From the NCBI RefSeq assembly GCF_000025285.1, contig NC_013741.1, forward strand, positions 62,001 through 126,000: DNA of 64,000 nucleotides. Reading direction: 5' to 3'. The DNA is from Archaeoglobus profundus DSM 5631. Lineage in GTDB: Archaea > Halobacteriota > Archaeoglobi > Archaeoglobales > Archaeoglobaceae. Shown piece after piece: positions 27,412 to 36,570 of the stretch. Both the position numbers and the translations under genes were made by a program. A model generated the notes under the pieces. The model had not been told where the DNA came from, made no database searches, and was given only the letters and a program-made list of their open reading frames with translations. Each line of letters begins with the position of its first letter. Positions within the stretch are counted from its first letter, which is position 1.

Positions 27412-29058
27412 ATGTTTCAGCTTTTCAAGAGAGATGTGCTGAAATGCTTAAAGAGAATATGTGAAGACGAAAGGTTCGTCAAAGAGAGCGATCATGCGGA
27501 TTTAGCTTGTACAATAGCTTTCAAGCTTGCGAAGGAGCAGAAGAGAAATCCGATCGAAGTGGCGAACGAGATTGCTGAGAATCTTGAACCAATTGGTTAC
27601 ATTGGGAAAATTGAGGTTGTTAACGGTTATATAAACTTCTTTGCGAGTGAGGAGTTTCTGGAGGATACTATTAATACGATACTCGACACAGATGAAAACT
27701 ACGGCTCGCTCAACATGAGAGGAAAGGTTTTAATTGAGCATACCTCAGCAAACCCCGATGGACCAATTCACATAGGACATATGAGGAATTCAATAATAGG
27801 GGATTCTCTCGCAAGAATTTTTAGAAAGGCTGGATTTGATGTAACAACACACTACTACGTGAACGATATGGGGAGACAGATTGCGATAGCCGTTTTGGGT
27901 TACAGACTATTTGGCTTAGATGAAAGTAAGAAGCCGGATCATGCCGTTGTTGAAGCTTACGTCAAAGCCAATCAGGAGATTGAGAAGAATCCCGAGCTCG
28001 AAAAAGAAGTTGAAATGCTGATGATTAAATACGAGAACTTCAGCGACGATGTCGTTGGAGATTTTAGGTACATAGTCTCGAAAGCTTTGGAAGGTATCAG
28101 ACAAACTTTGAGAGAGTTGAACATACATCACGACGACTACGTCTGGGAGTCGGAGTTTCTGAAAAACGGCTATGTCGATAGAATCTTGAGTATGCTCGAC
28201 GAGAGAAATTTGATCAAGAAGGAAGGAGCTTGGTTTGTCGAGCTTGATGAGAAACCCGTTATTTTGAGGAGAGAAAACGGAACGACTTTGTATATAACGA
28301 GAGATTTGGCATATCATCTCTGGAAGAACGAGAACTTCGAAAGGTTTGTAAACGTGCTTGGGGCTGATCACAAGCTCTACGGGAGGCAGTTGTGCAAACT
28401 CCTAGAGCTGATCAATCTTAAGCCTCCTGAAATCGTTTTCTTTGAATTCGTTTCACTTCCAGAGGGTTCCATGAGCACTAGAAAGGGCAAGTTTATCTCA
28501 GCTGATGAGTTAATTGCGAAAGTCTACGACGAAGCTAGGAAGATCGTTGAGAAGAGAGATCTTAGCAGAGAAGAAAAGGAGAGAATTGCCAAGGCTGTGG
28601 CAATGGGGGCTATAAGGTTTGATTTCGTTAAGATCGCACCGGAGAAACCGATGGTTTTTGACTGGGAGAAGGCTTTGGATTTTGAGAGACAAACTGCAAG
28701 TTACGTCCAATACGCTCATGCAAGGTGCTGTTCCATTTTGAGAAAAGCTGTCGAAAGTGGTATGCCAGATTTGGAGTTCAGGCCAGAAATATGCACAAAG
28801 GTTGAAAGGGACTTGGTTATGATACTCTCGAAGTTTCCCTACGTGATAGAGAAAGTTATCAAGGATTTGAAACCAAACTACGTTGCAGAATACCTCCTAA
28901 GCGTTGCAAATACGTTTAACGATTTTTACAGGGAGCACAGAGTTTTAGATGAAGTGGCGGAGATTAGAATGCATAGATTGGCTATAGTCGATGCCGTGAG
29001 AATAGTTTTAAGGAACGGACTCGAGCTTTTGGGAATCGAGGCTTTGGAGAGGATGTAA
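27412..29058 (+). CDS. argS: Arginyl-tRNA synthetase
   Basis: 548 residues, class I. The HIGH motif is in ANPDGPIHIGHMRNS (near residue 115), the MSTRKG variant of KMSKS follows at SLPEGSMSTRKGK, and the DALR-type anticodon-binding end begins with ASYVQYAHARCCSILRKA. It charges tRNA-Arg. ATG 27412 follows a gap of 30 nt after the phosphate regulator. Length is typical for archaeal ArgS. Confidence 0.96.
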   Translation: MFQLFKRDVLKCLKRICEDERFVKESDHADLACTIAFKLAKEQKRNPIEVANEIAENLEPIGYIGKIEVVNGYINFFASEEFLEDTINTILDTDENYGSLNMRGKVLIEHTSANPDGPIHIGHMRNSIIGDSLARIFRKAGFDVTTHYYVNDMGRQIAIAVLGYRLFGLDESKKPDHAVVEAYVKANQEIEKNPELEKEVEMLMIKYENFSDDVVGDFRYIVSKALEGIRQTLRELNIHHDDYVWESEFLKNGYVDRILSMLDERNLIKKEGAWFVELDEKPVILRRENGTTLYITRDLAYHLWKNENFERFVNVLGADHKLYGRQLCKLLELINLKPPEIVFFEFVSLPEGSMSTRKGKFISADELIAKVYDEARKIVEKRDLSREEKERIAKAVAMGAIRFDFVKIAPEKPMVFDWEKALDFERQTASYVQYAHARCCSILRKAVESGMPDLEFRPEICTKVERDLVMILSKFPYVIEKVIKDLKPNYVAEYLLSVANTFNDFYREHRVLDEVAEIRMHRLAIVDAVRIVLRNGLELLGIEALERM

Positions 29059-29060
29059 AA

Positions 29061-29867
29061 CTAAGTCTTCTTGAAGATTACACCTTTTTTATCGTCCATT
29101 TCAACCGTTATCAGCTTTCTCTGGTAGAGACTTGAGAGATGACCGCTTACGACAGGCTTAAGAATGTTGAAAACGGCTTTGACGTTTTCCGCACCGTATA
29201 CTCTTATAACTTCAGCCAAAATTTCGCATTCCGTATTTTCATCGACAATAGATAGAATCGTTTTATCAACTTCCATAATCCTTCGGATGTTTTCTCTTGC
29301 CAGCTTAACACCTTCATCTCGGCACAGAACTTCTCCGTGTCCTGGAATTAGATAGTCCCAGTCCAACTCTACGATTCTGTTTAGGCTCTCTATAAGTGCA
29401 TCTGGGTCTGTGTAGTAGAGTACGCCAAATCTCTCCCAATAATCGATTGGATAGATACAGTCTCCAGCAATCAGCACATTCTCGATCAAATATCCAGTAT
29501 GGGCATAGGTATGACCGGGAAGGGGAATTGAGAAGGGATAGTTTTCGGCAAAATCGTCAACTTTGACACCTTTACCTATGAAATAAGGAGTAACAAGTTC
29601 TTTAGGCAGTAGAGCCCAGTTGAAATGTCCCCTCCAGTTTATATCGGGTTTTTCGATCATGTTAGCTTCAAGCTTTGGAGCGACAACTTTGGCATCGATA
29701 AGATGCGCATCGCTAAAGTGATCCGCGTGTCCGTGGGTTATGAAAACAGTCTTTACGTTGTGATAGACGTTCGATCCAACGCTAGGATCGAAGGCATAAT
29801 CCTTCCAAATCACCGTGTTTACCATAAATCTACCAGAGTAAACGACAACATTTTCGAGTTTGATCAT
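29061..29867 (-). CDS. MBL-fold metallo-hydrolase
   Basis: 268 residues with the zinc-binding HGHADHFSDAHLI (HxHxDH), PGHTYAHTGYLI, IAGDCIYPID and GHGEVL, so the metal site is complete. The C-terminal third (from about 195) has a winged-helix-like look, as in some archaeal glyoxalase II-like proteins. Substrate is unknown; a thioester or lactone hydrolase is one possibility. It is convergent with argS with 2 nt between stops. Confidence 0.85.
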   Translation of the reverse strand: MIKLENVVVYSGRFMVNTVIWKDYAFDPSVGSNVYHNVKTVFITHGHADHFSDAHLIDAKVVAPKLEANMIEKPDINWRGHFNWALLPKELVTPYFIGKGVKVDDFAENYPFSIPLPGHTYAHTGYLIENVLIAGDCIYPIDYWERFGVLYYTDPDALIESLNRIVELDWDYLIPGHGEVLCRDEGVKLARENIRRIMEVDKTILSIVDENTECEILAEVIRVYGAENVKAVFNILKPVVSGHLSSLYQRKLITVEMDDKKGVIFKKT

Positions 29868-29936
29868 GCTTGAAAGATTCCAGACAAAGATAAAACTGTT
29901 ACTTCGGCAATCGTAGAAGACTACAAAAAATGAAAA

Positions 29937-30020
29937 TTAATGTTCAGTCTTGTCAGTTACTAGGGCAATCCAGCAGAGGATGTAGAGGAACAGGGCAAAT
30001 CCGAACACACCATCTACCAT
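29937..30020 (-). CDS. Predicted 27-residue membrane protein
   Basis: ATG at 30020 opens a 27-codon frame, MVDGVFGFALFLYILCWIAL and then VTDKTEH: one clean membrane helix flanked by an acidic start and a charged end. A TATA-like tttatattt (plus-strand positions 30039-30048) is centred 24 nt before the ATG, which is exactly leaderless spacing. Without that promoter it would not be worth calling. Function is unknown; such small helices often regulate larger membrane proteins, and a PH-domain membrane protein is encoded divergently next door. Confidence 0.55.
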   Translation of the reverse strand: MVDGVFGFALFLYILCWIALVTDKTEH

Positions 30021-30094
30021 GCAAACACTTCCGAATCCAAATATAAATCGTTTTCCATCGATAACTTTATTTCAGATTGACAGAATTCTATCCC

Positions 30095-30946
30095 ATGAGC
30101 AGATACTTGGAATACGCTAATTATGACTCGAAAACAGTTCTGATCACAAGACCTTCCGTTTTAGGATTTATGAGGCGATATCTGCTCTGTTTAACACCAT
30201 TCATTGTACTTGTCATCTACAAGTTCGTAAATACCTACATCGACAGTCTTCTCACCCCACTCAAAGCCTTGGGGTTGGATTTTCTATTGACAACTTTCAA
30301 TCTAACGATCTTTCTGCTGATACTCCTCGCACTTGCTTGGGTTCTCAGATCGACCGAAGTTGAAGGATCTGTAGGACTGTCGCTCTTAATCTCCTTGATA
30401 TTCGTTTTGGCTAAGGTTAGGTTTGGCAACTTCAAAGCCTTAACCGATGCTTTCAACGTGTACTTGGAGAGTATTCCGACCGCTATACCTATCGCAGTTA
30501 CGATAATGCTGATAAGAACAGAAATTTACAGAAAAACGATAAACTACAAGCTGACGGATTTAGGTGTAGAGATCTCAGGAGGTATATGGAGAAGACAGGA
30601 GCAGTCGATACCTTACAATCAGATAGGGAGAGTTGTTCTTGAGCAGAGCCTCTTTGGTAGGCTCTTGAACTACGGAACGATTGTACTCGTTAGCTCTGCT
30701 GAATGGGGTTCCGAATATTACACGAGAGCGGTTGGTGCGGGAGGGAGTGGTAAAATTACCGCTGGAGTTGGTTATGCGAGAACTCTCAAGGAGGTTTCGA
30801 GAGACCCCTTGAAATGTCTGTACGGTGTGAAAAATCCTAAGAAGATCAAAGAGATTATTGAGAGAATGATGACTGCACAGTTTAGAGCCGAAATTGATCA
30901 GGTGGAATACCTTAAAAGAATATACGAGGAGATTAGTCGTAAATGA
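30095..30946 (+). CDS. Membrane protein with bacterial PH-like (bPH2/YdbS) domain
   Basis: 283 residues: four or five membrane segments in the first 150 residues, then RKTINYKLTDLGVEISGGIWRRQEQSIPYNQIGRVVLEQSLFGR, the hallmark of the YdbS-like pleckstrin-homology fold. Function is unknown; such proteins sit in the membrane with the PH domain in the cytoplasm. ATG 30095 has a TATA-like actttatt about 28 nt before it; TTG 30077 is the longer alternative. The 3' end overlaps the convergent threonylcarbamoyl gene by 14 nt. Confidence 0.75.
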   Translation: MSRYLEYANYDSKTVLITRPSVLGFMRRYLLCLTPFIVLVIYKFVNTYIDSLLTPLKALGLDFLLTTFNLTIFLLILLALAWVLRSTEVEGSVGLSLLISLIFVLAKVRFGNFKALTDAFNVYLESIPTAIPIAVTIMLIRTEIYRKTINYKLTDLGVEISGGIWRRQEQSIPYNQIGRVVLEQSLFGRLLNYGTIVLVSSAEWGSEYYTRAVGAGGSGKITAGVGYARTLKEVSRDPLKCLYGVKNPKKIKEIIERMMTAQFRAEIDQVEYLKRIYEEISRK

Positions 30947-31802
30947 CGTCTGCGATAGACATTATCCTTGCCCTAACGGCTTCGCTGAGATCAATGCATT
31001 CGAACACTATTACATCGCAATCCTTGCATCTCCTTAGAACGTCCATGAGGTCTTTTACCTCCTTGATTATGCACACCCTACCTTCAAATCTGCTCGCAAC
31101 TTCCTCCACATCTCCTTTAAAAACGGCAACGACCTTTGCTTTGGGCTTGTAAGCTCTGTAGTCCAATACTTCAACCTCTCCAACAACCTTCTCTATCTCA
31201 TTCAAGGGGAGTGCCCCAACCCTCAAGACTCTCGGAGGTTCTGTTGTAGTGTCTATAACAGTTGATTCAATCTTTAAGGGTGTCTCACCCGCATCTAATA
31301 TCGCATCTATCTTTCCCATAAAATCCACCATAATGTGCTCAGGCTTTGTAGGGGATGGCTTTCCCGAAACGTTTGCCGAAGTTGATGTTACAGGAACACC
31401 GCTAAATTCTGCCAATTTTAGAGGAATCTTGTAGTCTGGCAATCTTATTCCTATCTTGTCCGTTCCAGCTGTAACTATTGGAGGTATTACCTTCTTTTTC
31501 TTTACAATGATAGTAATCGGACCGGGAAAGAACTTTTCCATTAGCTTTAAGGCAGTTTCGTTAGGTTCCGCAATTCTTTCAACGTGATCCAAATCCGAAA
31601 CTACAACGGAGACAGGCTTCTTCGGTCGACCTTTAACTTCAAAAAGACGTTTTACAGCGTTCTCATCTAGCGCATTTGTTCCCAATCCGTAAACAGTCTC
31701 TGTAGGATATGCTACTAGCTTGCCCTCTTTTATCATATGCGCAACCTCTCTCAAAACAGATTCATCGGGATTTCTCGGATCGACCTTGTATATTTTTGTC
31801 AT
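30933..31802 (-). CDS. L-threonylcarbamoyladenylate synthase (Sua5/YrdC/YwlC)
   Basis: 289 residues with the YrdC core, YPTETVYGLGTNAL and EVKGRPKKPVSVVV, and VTSTSANVSGKPSP, plus the C-terminal Sua5 domain from about residue 215. The enzyme makes threonylcarbamoyl-AMP from threonine, bicarbonate and ATP for t6A modification of ANN-decoding tRNAs. The Sua5 domain places it among the long archaeal and eukaryotic forms. Confidence 0.92.
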   Translation of the reverse strand: MTKIYKVDPRNPDESVLREVAHMIKEGKLVAYPTETVYGLGTNALDENAVKRLFEVKGRPKKPVSVVVSDLDHVERIAEPNETALKLMEKFFPGPITIIVKKKKVIPPIVTAGTDKIGIRLPDYKIPLKLAEFSGVPVTSTSANVSGKPSPTKPEHIMVDFMGKIDAILDAGETPLKIESTVIDTTTEPPRVLRVGALPLNEIEKVVGEVEVLDYRAYKPKAKVVAVFKGDVEEVASRFEGRVCIIKEVKDLMDVLRRCKDCDVIVFECIDLSEAVRARIMSIADVIYD

Positions 31803-31820
31803 TAGCTTATTTAGATTCCT

Positions 31821-32843
31821 TCAGACCTTATACCTTTTCATAAATTCCTCCAGCACCCTCTTCTTGACCTTATACAGAATCTTCATGGGCTTGGGAATGA
31901 AAATGCCCTTGTATATTAGAATTGCCCTCTCCCTTGCAAGCGTTATGAAGGCAATTGGTCTATCAACACTTGAATGAATTTTGTACTTCACCAAACTTTC
32001 ATTGTTTGCAATTCTCATCAAGTTCTTTGCAGTGTATCTCGCCTGCATCTCCGCTTCAAATGCGGTTTTCGTAGCAATTTTACCGTTAACCTTAACCAAG
32101 GCGCAGTCTCCTATTGCAAAAACGTTTTCCCTAGCTCTCAGATATTCATCAACAACTATACCTCCCTTCTCACGTCTTAAACCTTCGATAGTGTTCGGTA
32201 TCACACCGGCACACGATATAGCGACATCACAATCCAAATCCCCTTTGTTCGTCTTGACAACCTCATTAACTCCGATAACCTTGCAAGACGTGGCTACCTT
32301 AACACCCTCCTTCTCAAGAAGTTTCTTCACATAGGATGAGACTCTTGGATTGAAAGTCGGTAGGACTCTGTCCAAGTACTCAACGAGTGTAACATTAAGC
32401 CCCATTTCTCTCAGCTCAAAAGCACATTCAACTCCTGTAGCTCCTGAACCTATGACTACAACGCTCTCAGCATCTTCAACGGCCTTCTTGCACATCTTTG
32501 CATCTTCCAAGTTTCCTAAGCTGCACGTATTCTCAAATACAAAGGGCTTTGCTCCAATGGAAATCACCAAACAATCAAATTCGATTTCATCCCTTTCAGT
32601 GATTACCCTATTGCCTTCGACCTTTAAAACTGCATCTCTCACCCAATTAACACCGTGCCTATCGCAAAACTCGGGGATACTTATGCTGACTTCGTCATCT
32701 CCGACCTTGCCGACGATGTACTCTGGCAAGAGAGCTTGACAGACCATACGCTCTCTTGGCTCTACGAGTGTGACATCTAAGCCCCTCAGATTATTTATCA
32801 GTTCAAGTCCACCTATACCTCCACCGGCTACGACGACCTTCAT
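31821..32843 (-). CDS. NAD(P)/FAD-dependent oxidoreductase (NDH-2-like)
   Basis: 340 residues with an N-terminal FAD-binding VVAGGGIGGLELINNL, a second dinucleotide-binding VVIGSGATGVECAFEL near residue 135 and AIGDCALVKV, the C-terminal FAD site. It resembles type II NADH dehydrogenases and sulfide:quinone reductases. The conserved Cys of SQR is not obvious, so NADH:quinone oxidoreductase or another flavin reductase is preferred. It is minus strand, with a separate start 130 nt from panE. Confidence 0.82.
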   Translation of the reverse strand: MKVVVAGGGIGGLELINNLRGLDVTLVEPRERMVCQALLPEYIVGKVGDDEVSISIPEFCDRHGVNWVRDAVLKVEGNRVITERDEIEFDCLVISIGAKPFVFENTCSLGNLEDAKMCKKAVEDAESVVVIGSGATGVECAFELREMGLNVTLVEYLDRVLPTFNPRVSSYVKKLLEKEGVKVATSCKVIGVNEVVKTNKGDLDCDVAISCAGVIPNTIEGLRREKGGIVVDEYLRARENVFAIGDCALVKVNGKIATKTAFEAEMQARYTAKNLMRIANNESLVKYKIHSSVDRPIAFITLARERAILIYKGIFIPKPMKILYKVKKRVLEEFMKRYKV

Positions 32844-32933
32844 ATTCGACCCTATTATTTATTTGATGTATGTTATTTTCAATGACTTATTTGATGTGTT
32901 TTCGGCTCAAAGCAATCAGTTTAAATGTTTTAC

Positions 32934-32946
32934 TTTTGAGTCAAAA
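32934..32946. promoter_or_regulatory. Inverted repeat in the divergent gap before panE
   Basis: TTTTGAGTCAAAA is a perfect dyad (6-nt arms around G) next to the AT-rich core aacttttaactt that would act as the panE TATA region. Two copies of ttatttgatgt also occur nearby (about 32857 and 32888). Operator function is a guess. Confidence 0.3.
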
Positions 32947-32974
32947 ACTTTTAACTTAAGGATTATTGAAGTTT

Positions 32975-33862
32975 GTGAGAATACAGATAATGGGTGCTGG
33001 GGCACTGGGATGTCTTTACGGCTACCTCCTCCAAAGAAAGTTTGAGGTTGTATTCGTTGCTAGGGGAAAGCAGTTCGAAGCTTTAAAGAGAGGTTTGAAG
33101 GTTACAGGATTGGTAGAGGATTTTGTAAGAGTTAATGCTGTTGATAGACCTTGTGATGCAGATATAACATTTGTAACTGTAAAATCTTACGATACGGAGG
33201 AAGTAGCAAAGTCTTTAAGGAATGTTGACTGCGGAATAGTCGTTTCGCTTCAAAACGGAATAGGAAATGAAGAGATACTTTCAACGTATCTTGGAAGAGT
33301 TCTCGGCGGTGTAACTACGTACGCATCGAACTTGATCGATTACGGTTGGATAGAGTTTGCCGGTGTGGGTGAGACATTTATAGGTAGTATGGATGGTAAA
33401 ATTTGCGAGGATGTTCTGGTGGTTGTGGAGGTTTTGAGGGAGTGTGGAATTAACGCTGAAGCTGTGAGCGATATAGTGAGAAGAAAGTGGATAAAGACCG
33501 TAATAAACTCCGTAATAAACCCTATAACTGCTATTTTAAGGGTTAGGAACGGTGCAATTGTAGAGATAGAAGAGTTATGGAAATTGGCTTCGGCAGTTTT
33601 GAGGGAGGGAGAGGAAGTTTTGAAGGCTATGGGCTTCGATGTCGAGCTTGAAGAAGTTTTGAAGGATGTAGTTACCAAAACTGCCAGAAACAGATCTTCG
33701 ATGCTTCAGGATATAGAGAGAGGTAAAAGAACTGAGATAGACTTCATAAACGGTGCAATAGTCAGAAAAGCTGAGGAGCTTGGCATAGATACGCCATACA
33801 ACAGAGCGCTGTTACTCTTGGTGAAGAGCTTGGAAAAATTTTTAACCAAGTGTCGATCCTGA
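32975..33862 (+). CDS. panE: 2-dehydropantoate 2-reductase (ketopantoate reductase)
   Basis: The protein of about 295 residues begins with IMGAGALGCLYGYLLQ, the NAD(P)-binding GxGxxG; it continues with VSLQNGIGNEE and the catalytic region RRKWIKTVINSVINPITAI (the Lys and Asn residues of PanE). It reduces ketopantoate to pantoate, leading to coenzyme A. GTG 32975 fits a leaderless transcript from the AT-rich box upstream; TTG 32966 adds three residues. It is followed 4 nt later by the small membrane protein gene. Confidence 0.9.
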   Translation: MRIQIMGAGALGCLYGYLLQRKFEVVFVARGKQFEALKRGLKVTGLVEDFVRVNAVDRPCDADITFVTVKSYDTEEVAKSLRNVDCGIVVSLQNGIGNEEILSTYLGRVLGGVTTYASNLIDYGWIEFAGVGETFIGSMDGKICEDVLVVVEVLRECGINAEAVSDIVRRKWIKTVINSVINPITAILRVRNGAIVEIEELWKLASAVLREGEEVLKAMGFDVELEEVLKDVVTKTARNRSSMLQDIERGKRTEIDFINGAIVRKAEELGIDTPYNRALLLLVKSLEKFLTKCRS

Positions 33863-33866
33863 GGTT

Positions 33867-34319
33867 GTGGACTGGCTGGAGGTTTTAATAGTTTCAGCTT
33901 TGCCAATTTCCGAGCTTAGAGGTGGAATTCCTCTAGCTTTATACTTGGGTTTTGATCCGCTGAAAGCTTACATCTTTTCAATTCTTGGAAACCTACTCCC
34001 AGTTCCATTCTTGCTGATATTTCTGAACCTTATTGAGAGGATTGCCTTAAGAACGCCGTTGTCGAGGTTTTATACGAGAATAGTGGAGAGAACAAGGAGA
34101 AAAAAGGATTTGATAGAAAAATACGGTTATTTAGGGCTGTCAATTTTTGTTGCGATTCCTCTGCCAGTAACTGGTGCTTGGACAGGTTGTCTCTTGGCCT
34201 TCCTTTTGGGACTCAACAGAATGAAATCGTTCTTTTATATAGCTCTAGGAGTTGCAATCGCTGGAATAATCGTTCTGGCATCGAGTTTGGGTGTGTTTAA
34301 AGTTATGGGAAAAGCTTAG
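33867..34319 (+). CDS. Small multi-drug export protein family membrane protein
   Basis: 150 residues with four hydrophobic segments and the family signature PISELRGGIPLALYLGFDPLKA at residues 13-34, then a basic loop RTRRKKDLIEKYGYLGLSIF and PLPVTGAWTGCLLAFLLG. The name is historical: efflux of drugs by this family is not well established. Start GTG 33867; the gap to panE is 4 nt, so one transcript is likely. Confidence 0.85.
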   Translation: MDWLEVLIVSALPISELRGGIPLALYLGFDPLKAYIFSILGNLLPVPFLLIFLNLIERIALRTPLSRFYTRIVERTRRKKDLIEKYGYLGLSIFVAIPLPVTGAWTGCLLAFLLGLNRMKSFFYIALGVAIAGIIVLASSLGVFKVMGKA

Positions 34320-34340
34320 TTCTAAACGACAACCTTTAGT

Positions 34341-35342
34341 ATGCATCCTGCAAGAGCTTGGAGGAGGGTTGGTAATAAAGTTGTTTGTCAACTTTGCTAC
34401 CACTTTTGCAGGCTAAAGGAAGGTGATTTTGGCAAATGTAATGCGAGGTTCGTAAAAGATGGGAAGCCTTACACCCTTACATACGGGAACATAAGTGCTA
34501 TGGAGAGCAGACCTATGGAGATCAAACCATTCTTTCATTTTCTACCCGGTAAAACTGCCATAACGTTCTCAACTTATTCATGCAATCTCGACTGTCCGTG
34601 GTGTCAGAACTGGCACATATCCAAAAGAAATCCTCCGATGAGCTACAGCGTCGTTAAGCCTGAAGAGGTAGTTGAAAAGGCCTTAATCTTTGGAGATGTT
34701 GCCACATGCGCAAGCTTTAACGAGCCTACGTTGCTCTACGAATACTTGCTTGATCTCTTTCCTTTAGCTAGGAGTAGGGGGCTGTTCAACACAATCGTTT
34801 CTAACGGTTACATGACACCTCTAGCCTTGAGAGAACTGGTTAGTGCCGGGTTGGATGCTATGAATGTCGATCTGAAGGGAGATGATAGGGTTTACGAGCT
34901 TTGCGGCGGTAAGGCTAAGAACGTTTTGAAAACCATAGAAACTGCCAAAAAGCTGGGAGTTCACTTAGAAGTGGTTTGCCTTCTGATAACTGATCTCAAC
35001 GATGATGAGGATAGCGTTAGGTGGGTTGTTGAAAATCATTTAAGATACGCTGGAGCCGAAATTCCTTTGCACTTTACACGCTATTTCCCTGCGTATCTCT
35101 TCGAAAGACCTCCGACGCCTATTGAGAGAATTGAAAGGGCGATAGAGATTGCTAAAAGGGAAGGAGTAGAGTTCGTTTACATTGGAAACGTTCCTGGTCA
35201 CATCTACGAGAACACGTACTGTCCAAACTGCGGTGAGCTTTTGATAAAGAGATATTCATTCAGAGTTTTGGATGTCAGACTTAAAGATGGTAGATGTTGG
35301 AGATGCGGGAAGGAAATTTACGGCTTATTCATCGAGGAGTGA
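34341..35342 (+). CDS. AmmeMemoRadiSam system radical SAM enzyme
   Basis: 333 residues. An N-terminal cysteine region CQLCYHFCRLKEGDFGKC is followed by the SAM-cluster motif CNLDCPWCQNWHIS (CxxxCxxC) near residues 84-91, then the radical SAM barrel, and a C-terminal zinc ribbon CPNCGELLIKR and CWRCGKEIYG. It matches the AmmeB proteins that accompany AMMECR1 and Memo-like proteins; the AMMECR1 gene is at 9307 and no Memo gene lies in the window. The chemical target is unknown. It ends 90 nt before the left attachment copy. Confidence 0.9.
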   Translation: MHPARAWRRVGNKVVCQLCYHFCRLKEGDFGKCNARFVKDGKPYTLTYGNISAMESRPMEIKPFFHFLPGKTAITFSTYSCNLDCPWCQNWHISKRNPPMSYSVVKPEEVVEKALIFGDVATCASFNEPTLLYEYLLDLFPLARSRGLFNTIVSNGYMTPLALRELVSAGLDAMNVDLKGDDRVYELCGGKAKNVLKTIETAKKLGVHLEVVCLLITDLNDDEDSVRWVVENHLRYAGAEIPLHFTRYFPAYLFERPPTPIERIERAIEIAKREGVEFVYIGNVPGHIYENTYCPNCGELLIKRYSFRVLDVRLKDGRCWRCGKEIYGLFIEE

Positions 35343-35431
35343 ATGCTCTACATTCAAATGCTCTCATAGTTTCCTTTCACTGGAAGTGATTGTTTGAAAG
35401 TTTCGAAGCCTTTGATTCATCAGAAAGGTTA

Positions 35432-35474
35432 AGCGGGCCGGGGGGATTCGAACCCCCGACCGCGGGATTAAGAG
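35432..35474. repeat. Left attachment copy (attL), truncated tRNA-Lys 3' end
   Basis: 43 nt match the copy at 46342-46385 except for one G in the G-run (6 here, 7 at the right). It holds the 3' acceptor strand, T arm and part of the anticodon arm of tRNA-Lys on the minus strand, but breaks off after the anticodon loop, so it is not a tRNA gene. Confidence 0.9.
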
Positions 35475-36265
35475 GCTTTACAATCGATTACAAAGAGATT
35501 AGAGCTGATTTCATCGATTGGATTTATTCCCGGGTTGATAGAGCAACCGCAGACAAATACGTAAAACTCCTTGACAGGTTCTTGACCGAACCCATTACAT
35601 CACCGTCAGACGTGAGCAACATCATTAAAAGCATAGATAAGAGAGGAGTTAGAAGATGGTTCATCAACGCTTTCCGCAACCTCCTGAAGTTCCTTGAATA
35701 CGAAAGAGAATGGGATGAAGCACTAATCAACAAATATCGGAAAGTTGCAAAGACTGAGAGATCAGGAGTCCGTGAAGTATTCATAACGACTGAAGAACTG
35801 CTTGAAGCTTATGAGAACATTCTACCGAAATATCGCATCCTCTTCAAACTCATAGTCTATTCGGGCATGAGACTTGATCAAGCTTGTGATATGCTTGCAG
35901 GTTATGAACCCGAAAACTTGGTTATCAAAGAAGATCTTGAATTAGCTCGATACCCTATGGCATCGATTGGTAAGGGTTTCAAAAGAGCTTATTGGGCGTA
36001 TATGCCTATAAGATTCGTTTCAGAGCTTGAAAGAACGTTTATCAAATACGGAACTGCAAAGAAGGCAATCTACTATAAGAGGGTGTCGGCTTTGAGCATT
36101 AGAAAATGGCATCTTAACTTCATGATCGAAAACGGTGTTCCTGAGAGTGTTGCGGACTTCATTCAGGGAAGAGCATCCGTGACGGTTGGATCGACTCATT
36201 ATCTCAACAAAACAAAACAAGCAGATCAGTTCTATTCAAAGCTTGTTGACAAATTCCCTCTCTAA
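35432..36265 (+). pseudogene. Integrase, C-terminal catalytic fragment (int-C)
   Basis: The frame enters from the flanking chromosome and becomes meaningful inside the att copy (GGFEPPTAGLR). The following protein is a tyrosine recombinase of the SSV1/pNOB8 type: arm region YKEIRADFIDWIYSRVDRAT, catalytic Arg in YSGMRLDQACDML, KWHLNFMIENGVPESVADFIQGRAS with the His and second Arg, and the nucleophile Tyr in THYLNK. Integration separated it from its start, so it is inactive until excision restores the gene. No stop or frameshift is seen in it. Confidence 0.9.
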
Positions 36266-36372
36266 TTTCATAAACGTCGAAGAATCTTTCGAGCTTCAAG
36301 GGTCATAATATGACAACTTCCAAGGGGATATGATTCAACTATGGGTTGAGTAAAAAGTTTGGGTGAAAATAT

Positions 36373-36570
36373 TTAGGAGATTAAAGCTTCAGCCAATCTC
36401 TTAGATATTTCGGATTTAGCGGGTAATAGGATTTCAATGCCTAAAACTTCATCATTTTCATCCAAATCGATTATGATATTGTCAGCTAAGGGTTCTGACG
36501 TTTTGACTTTTCCATCTTTCAGGCGGATGTATAGGGCATTAACTTCCGGGTCAAACTCGACTGAAACCAT
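36373..36570 (-). CDS. DUF2283 protein, probable antitoxin
   Basis: 65 residues starting VSVEFDPEVNALYIRLKDGK and ending in LGIEILLPAKSEISKRLAEAL, the pattern of DUF2283. These small acidic proteins commonly follow DUF4258 genes, and the pair is regarded as a type II toxin-antitoxin system. Its start overlaps the upstream DUF4258 gene by 20 nt, supporting coupled expression. Toxicity is not shown here. Confidence 0.8.
   Translation of the reverse strand: MVSVEFDPEVNALYIRLKDGKVKTSEPLADNIIIDLDENDEVLGIEILLPAKSEISKRLAEALIS

Noticed and set aside
35432-35474. A second tRNA gene at the left end
   Set aside because: Only the 3' half of the tRNA is present, so it is an attachment copy.
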